Source: HKCCE3408 sp039183205 (GTDB lineage Bacteria; Pseudomonadota; Alphaproteobacteria; Rhodobacterales; Rhodobacteraceae). From it: a DNA stretch of 64,000 bases. The notes under the pieces are model-generated. The model had not been told where the DNA came from. It saw only the letters and a program-made list of their open reading frames with translations, and searched no databases. A program made the translations under genes and the position numbers. Below are positions 60,784 through 64,000 of the stretch, one piece after another; position 1 is the stretch's first letter; each line of letters opens with the position of its first letter. The stretch covers positions 62,001 through 126,000 of the forward strand of contig JBCDBR010000005.1 in NCBI GenBank assembly GCA_039183205.1, given 5' to 3'.

Positions 60784-62379
60784 ATGGCCCCCAAAGTACT
60801 CGTCAGTGACAAGCTGAGTGAAACCGCCGTCCAAATCTTTAGAGATCGCGGAATAGATGTGACCTTCGAACCCGGTGTCGGGAAGGACAAGGAACGCCTT
60901 GCCGAGATCATCGGGGGCTACGATGGGCTAGCCATCCGGTCGGCCACCAAGGCCACCGAAAAGCTGATCGCGAAAGCGGACAACCTAAAGGTGATTGGGC
61001 GCGCTGGGATTGGTGTCGATAATGTCGACATTCCGGCCGCGAGCCGCAAAGGCATTATTGTGATGAATACGCCCTTCGGCAATTCGATCACCACCGCCGA
61101 ACACGCGATTGCGATGATGTTCGCGGTGGCACGGCAGATCCCCGAAGCCAATGCCTCAACCCAGGCGGGCAAGTGGGAAAAGTCGCGCTTCATGGGGGTC
61201 GAATTGACGGGCAAGACGCTGGGTGTGATCGGTGCCGGGAATATCGGTGCCATCGCGATCAGCCGCGCCCTGGGCTTGCGCATGAAGGTTCTCGCCTATG
61301 ATCCATTCCTCAGCGAGGAGCGCGCAAAGGAGATTGGCGCAGCAAAGGTGGAATTGGACGAACTGCTGTCGCGGTCGGATTTCATCACTTTACATGTTCC
61401 GTTTACCGAAAAGACGGCCAACATCCTAAGCGCTGAAAACCTTGCCAAGACCAAGAAAGGTGTGCGGATCATCAATTGCGCCCGTGGCGGGCTCGTGGAT
61501 GAGGCCGCCTTGGCGACGCTGCTACGATCTGGCCATGTTGCCGGAGCAGCTTTCGACGTCTTTAAGGATGAACCTGCAACCGAAAACCCACTGTTCAATC
61601 TGCCCAATGTGGTCTGCACCCCCCATCTTGGGGCCGCGACGACCGAGGCGCAAGAGAATGTGGCGCTGCAAATTGCCGAACAGATGTCTGACTACCTGCT
61701 GACCGGCGCGGTCTCTAACGCGCTCAACATGCCAAGCGTGACCGCAGAAGAGGCCGTCGTCATGGGGCCATGGGTCAAGCTGGCCGAGCATCTGGGCGCC
61801 TTTGTTGGCCAGCTGACAGAGGAGGTGATCGAACAGATCACCCTAACCTATAACGGTGTCGTCAAAGACATGAACGTGAACGCGCTGAACTGCGCTGCGA
61901 TTGCCGGCGTTATGAAGGCCACCAATCCACATGTGAACATGGTCTCAGCACCGGTTTTGGCGAAGGAACGGGGTGTCGAGGTGTCGACTGTAACCCAGGA
62001 CAAAACAGGGGTCTTTGATGGCTATATTCGGCTGGTCGTGAAAACGGCTCTGCGCGAACGGTCGATTGCGGGTACCGTCTTTTCCGATGGCAGGCCCCGG
62101 TTCATTCAGATCAAGGGCATCAATATCGATGCCGAGGTTGGCAGCCACATGCTCTACACGACAAACAAAGACGTCCCTGGGATCATTGGGGCACTGGGCC
62201 AAACCATGGGCGAAAACGGCGTTAATATTGCGAACTTCACCTTGGGGCGAACGGCTGTCGATGGCGATGCTATCGCGCTTTTGTATCTTGATGCCCAACC
62301 CCCATCTGGCGTTTTGGACAAGCTAATGGCAACGGGCCTATTTCAGTCGGTTAAACCGCTGCGGTTCGAGGCTGCGTAA
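60784..62379 (+). CDS. serA: D-3-phosphoglycerate dehydrogenase
   Basis: A 531-residue NAD-dependent enzyme that starts the serine pathway. It has the substrate domain, the nucleotide-binding core (TLGVIGAGNIGAIAISRAL, about residues 145-163), the catalytic INCARGGLVDEAAL and TPHLGAATTEAQENVA with the histidine, an intervening ASB-like domain (about residues 320-450), and a C-terminal ACT domain (SHMLYTTNKDVPGIIGALGQ). This is the long form, often feedback-inhibited by serine. AGGAG stands 9 bases before ATG 60784; a GTG at 60775 is in frame. Confidence 0.97.
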   Translation: MAPKVLVSDKLSETAVQIFRDRGIDVTFEPGVGKDKERLAEIIGGYDGLAIRSATKATEKLIAKADNLKVIGRAGIGVDNVDIPAASRKGIIVMNTPFGNSITTAEHAIAMMFAVARQIPEANASTQAGKWEKSRFMGVELTGKTLGVIGAGNIGAIAISRALGLRMKVLAYDPFLSEERAKEIGAAKVELDELLSRSDFITLHVPFTEKTANILSAENLAKTKKGVRIINCARGGLVDEAALATLLRSGHVAGAAFDVFKDEPATENPLFNLPNVVCTPHLGAATTEAQENVALQIAEQMSDYLLTGAVSNALNMPSVTAEEAVVMGPWVKLAEHLGAFVGQLTEEVIEQITLTYNGVVKDMNVNALNCAAIAGVMKATNPHVNMVSAPVLAKERGVEVSTVTQDKTGVFDGYIRLVVKTALRERSIAGTVFSDGRPRFIQIKGINIDAEVGSHMLYTTNKDVPGIIGALGQTMGENGVNIANFTLGRTAVDGDAIALLYLDAQPPSGVLDKLMATGLFQSVKPLRFEAA

Positions 62380-62579
62380 CGCAACGGATATGCGGCAAAA
62401 ACGGTGTACGGCGCGGCGGTTGTCTTGGACATCCCGCGCTTCGATCACAACCTTAGAAATCGGACCGTGTCGGCTCCATGACGTGCCGCGGGCTTGAACC
62501 CCTGGGCCACATCGGGGATAGACGGGCGATCTGTTCACGCCCGCGGCCGGCAATCTTGGGCCCAACAAGGCTCTTCTGC

Positions 62580-63380
62580 ATGCGTCGCCCGATCATCGTA
62601 AGGCATAAAATTCGATCGACCTTGTGGTCCGGTCCGGTCCTCAAGGTGGTCGTGCTGAGCGATTTGCATGTCGTTGCACCGTGGGTTTCGCTTCCGGCCC
62701 TTGCGCGGGTTGTTGAACGTGTTCAAGCCCTGCAGCCCGATCTGATTTTGCTGCCCGGGGACTTTTTAGCCGACCCAAAGCTTTTCGGTCGGCGCGCACA
62801 GCCGGGTGAGATTGTGGCCTTGCTCAGCGCGTTATCGGCGCCTTACGGCGTGCACGCGACCTTGGGCAATCACGACTGGGCCGATTGCCAAATTGCCCAG
62901 GCCACAGGCGGCGCGAGAAATTCCGTGGCCGAAGCGTTCGAAAAATGCCCGATCACGCTCTATACAAATACTGCGCGCGATTTGGGTCCCTTTTGGATTG
63001 CGGGCCTTGACAGCGCCGTCGGTGCGGGCTCGTCCGAACGGCCAAAACCAAGGCACGATTTGTCCGCCGCGTTAGCGGCTGTCCCAGACGGTGCATCCAC
63101 AATATTGATGGCGCATGAGCCGGATATCTGGCTTGATAAAGAGCCGGACGTAGCCCTTACGGTTTCCGGCCATACCCATGGCGGTCAGATCGTTCTCGGC
63201 AATTGGCGCCCCCTAACACCGTCACGTTATGGTGGACGCCTTGCTCATGGTCTGCAAATTGATGGGGACCGTCATTTGGTTGTCTCTGGTGGGCTTGGGT
63301 ATTCCGGCATTCCGCTTCGGATCGGTGTTCCGCCAGAGATAACCTTGATCGAACTAGCGGGGAGTGAGGGAGATGGATGA
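62580..63380 (+). CDS. metallophosphoesterase
   Basis: A 266-residue calcineurin-like phosphoesterase. The two-metal motifs are all present: SDLHVVAPW (DxH), LLPGDFLAD (GD), LGNHDWAD (GNHD), LMAHEP (H) and SGHTHGGQI (GHxH). It resembles YkuE/YaeI-type enzymes. The start at ATG 62580 is preferred; an in-frame ATG at 62478 adds 34 residues without family character. The 200 bases after serA hold no other gene I can see. The gene's 3' end overlaps the thiolase start by 8 bases. Confidence 0.9.
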   Translation: MRRPIIVRHKIRSTLWSGPVLKVVVLSDLHVVAPWVSLPALARVVERVQALQPDLILLPGDFLADPKLFGRRAQPGEIVALLSALSAPYGVHATLGNHDWADCQIAQATGGARNSVAEAFEKCPITLYTNTARDLGPFWIAGLDSAVGAGSSERPKPRHDLSAALAAVPDGASTILMAHEPDIWLDKEPDVALTVSGHTHGGQIVLGNWRPLTPSRYGGRLAHGLQIDGDRHLVVSGGLGYSGIPLRIGVPPEITLIELAGSEGDG

Positions 63381-64000
63381 TATCGTAATTTTGTCGGGTG
63401 CGCGGACCGCGATCGGCACCTTTGGCGGCTCATTGGCTGGCACGCCACCGGCAGAATTAGGGGCCATTGCCGCGCGGTCGGCGCTGAGCCGGGCGGACGT
63501 GCCTGGGTCGCAGATCGGTCATGTGGCCTTTGGGCATGTCATCAACACAATCCCCGAAGATATGTATCTGTCGCGTGTTGCCGCGATGGTTTCGGACATT
63601 CCCGCGTCGACACCTGCGATGAATGTGAACCGGCTTTGCGGCTCAGGCGCGCAAGCGATCGTGTCAGTTGTTCAGGCGCTCGCGCTAGGAGATGCTGAGT
63701 TTGGCCTTGCTGGCGGTGCGGAATCGATGAGCCGGGCGCCCTACGCCGTGACCGAAGCGCGCTGGGGCCAAAAGATGGGTGATGTCAAAACACGCGACAT
63801 GATGCTGGGCGCGCTGCATTGCCCTTTCGGGTCGGGGCATATGGGCAATACCGCAGAAAACGTCGCGGCGCGTCATGGGGTCACGCGCCAAGATCAAGAT
63901 GACTTCGCCATCGAAAGCCAAACCCGCGCGGCCCAAGCAATTGATGACGGGCGTTTTGAGGACCAAATTGTCGCCGTTCCAATCAAGGTGAAACGCGAGA
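63373..64000 (+). CDS. acetyl-CoA acetyltransferase (thiolase), N-terminal part; runs off window
   Basis: The first 209 codons of a thiolase. It begins DDIVILSGARTAIGTFGGSL, and the nucleophile cysteine lies in NRLCGSGAQAIVSVVQALAL (about residue 82). AGGAESMSRAPY and GHMGNTAENVAARHGVTRQD follow, all standard. It could be a biosynthetic beta-ketothiolase (PhaA/AtoB) or a degradative thiolase; the missing C-terminal part and the following gene would decide. Confidence 0.94.
   Translation, partial: MDDIVILSGARTAIGTFGGSLAGTPPAELGAIAARSALSRADVPGSQIGHVAFGHVINTIPEDMYLSRVAAMVSDIPASTPAMNVNRLCGSGAQAIVSVVQALALGDAEFGLAGGAESMSRAPYAVTEARWGQKMGDVKTRDMMLGALHCPFGSGHMGNTAENVAARHGVTRQDQDDFAIESQTRAAQAIDDGRFEDQIVAVPIKVKRE

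Noticed and set aside
62478..62510. T-arm-like GGTTCAAGCCC on the minus strand, suggesting a tRNA
   Set aside because: No acceptor stem, anticodon arm or D-arm could be assembled around it.

Overview
The window reads as a 64 kb stretch of chromosome from an alphaproteobacterium, most likely in the Rhodobacterales (Roseobacter/Rhodobacter type). The evidence is the moderately high GC content, the gene order pyrB-pyrC-plsY and uvrC-pgsA-moaD-moaE, an NDUFA9-like protein, TamA/TamB, the hmuSTUV haem operon, and a bacteriophytochrome next to a haem oxygenase. This placement is from protein character and gene order; no database was searched. Most of the window is tightly packed core chromosome with many 4-base ATGA or 5-base TGATG overlaps. 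There is no prophage, CRISPR array or intact insertion sequence.

Layout. 1-3.8 kb (minus): RND efflux pump (cut by the window edge) and its adaptor, moaB, and a family-4-like uracil-DNA glycosylase that lacks the usual Fe-S cysteines. 3.9-11.5 kb (plus): an orphan PhnM-like amidohydrolase, a membrane protein, pyrB, two unrecognised small genes, a dihydroorotase-like gene that has lost most metal ligands, plsY, a small unknown and a haloalkane dehalogenase. 11.5-14.4 kb (minus): gshA, a membrane protein and rsmE. 14.4-17.7 kb (plus): ubiA, an OmpA-family protein and a coiled-coil membrane protein. 17.7-24.1 kb (minus): moaE, moaD, pgsA, uvrC, a pteridine-reductase-like SDR, a Ca/Na antiporter, a zinc-ribbon protein and an S49 peptidase. 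24.2-26.7 kb (plus): modABC. 26.7-30.3 kb: response regulator and bacteriophytochrome kinase, divergent from haem oxygenase. 30.4-34.2 kb (minus): hmuSTUV.

34.2-35.4 kb is the only accessory-looking stretch: about 570 bases without a convincing gene, a decayed IS5/IS427-type transposase, and then tRNA-Leu(CAG). 35.4-41 kb (minus): tamB and tamA. 41-51.1 kb: NDUFA9-like gene, uppP, the glutamate synthase operon gltD-unknown-GFA-gltB, and serB. 51.3-57.8 kb: a hydrolase with a membrane domain, an Att-like ABC exporter operon and a divergent AraC regulator. 57.9-63.4 kb: a small secreted protein with a clear terminator, a MarR regulator, and serC-unknown-serA preceded by a structured leader, then a metallophosphoesterase. 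The window ends inside a thiolase gene.

How the genes fit together. Molybdenum use is served three times (moaB, moaD/moaE, modABC). The phytochrome and its haem oxygenase make a self-contained red-light sensor whose chromophore precursor, haem, could also come in through the neighbouring hmu genes. serC, serA and serB together cover the whole serine pathway, and gltBD supplies the glutamate that SerC uses. The most interesting non-coding signals are the serC leader, whose start codon sits inside a perfect 14-base palindrome, and an operator-like palindrome in the MarR-serC divergent region. I found no clearly new multi-gene system. The best candidates for undescribed biology are the two small genes between pyrB and the metal-site-deficient dihydroorotase, a possible small ORF overlapping the end of gshA, and the serC/MarR intergenic architecture.
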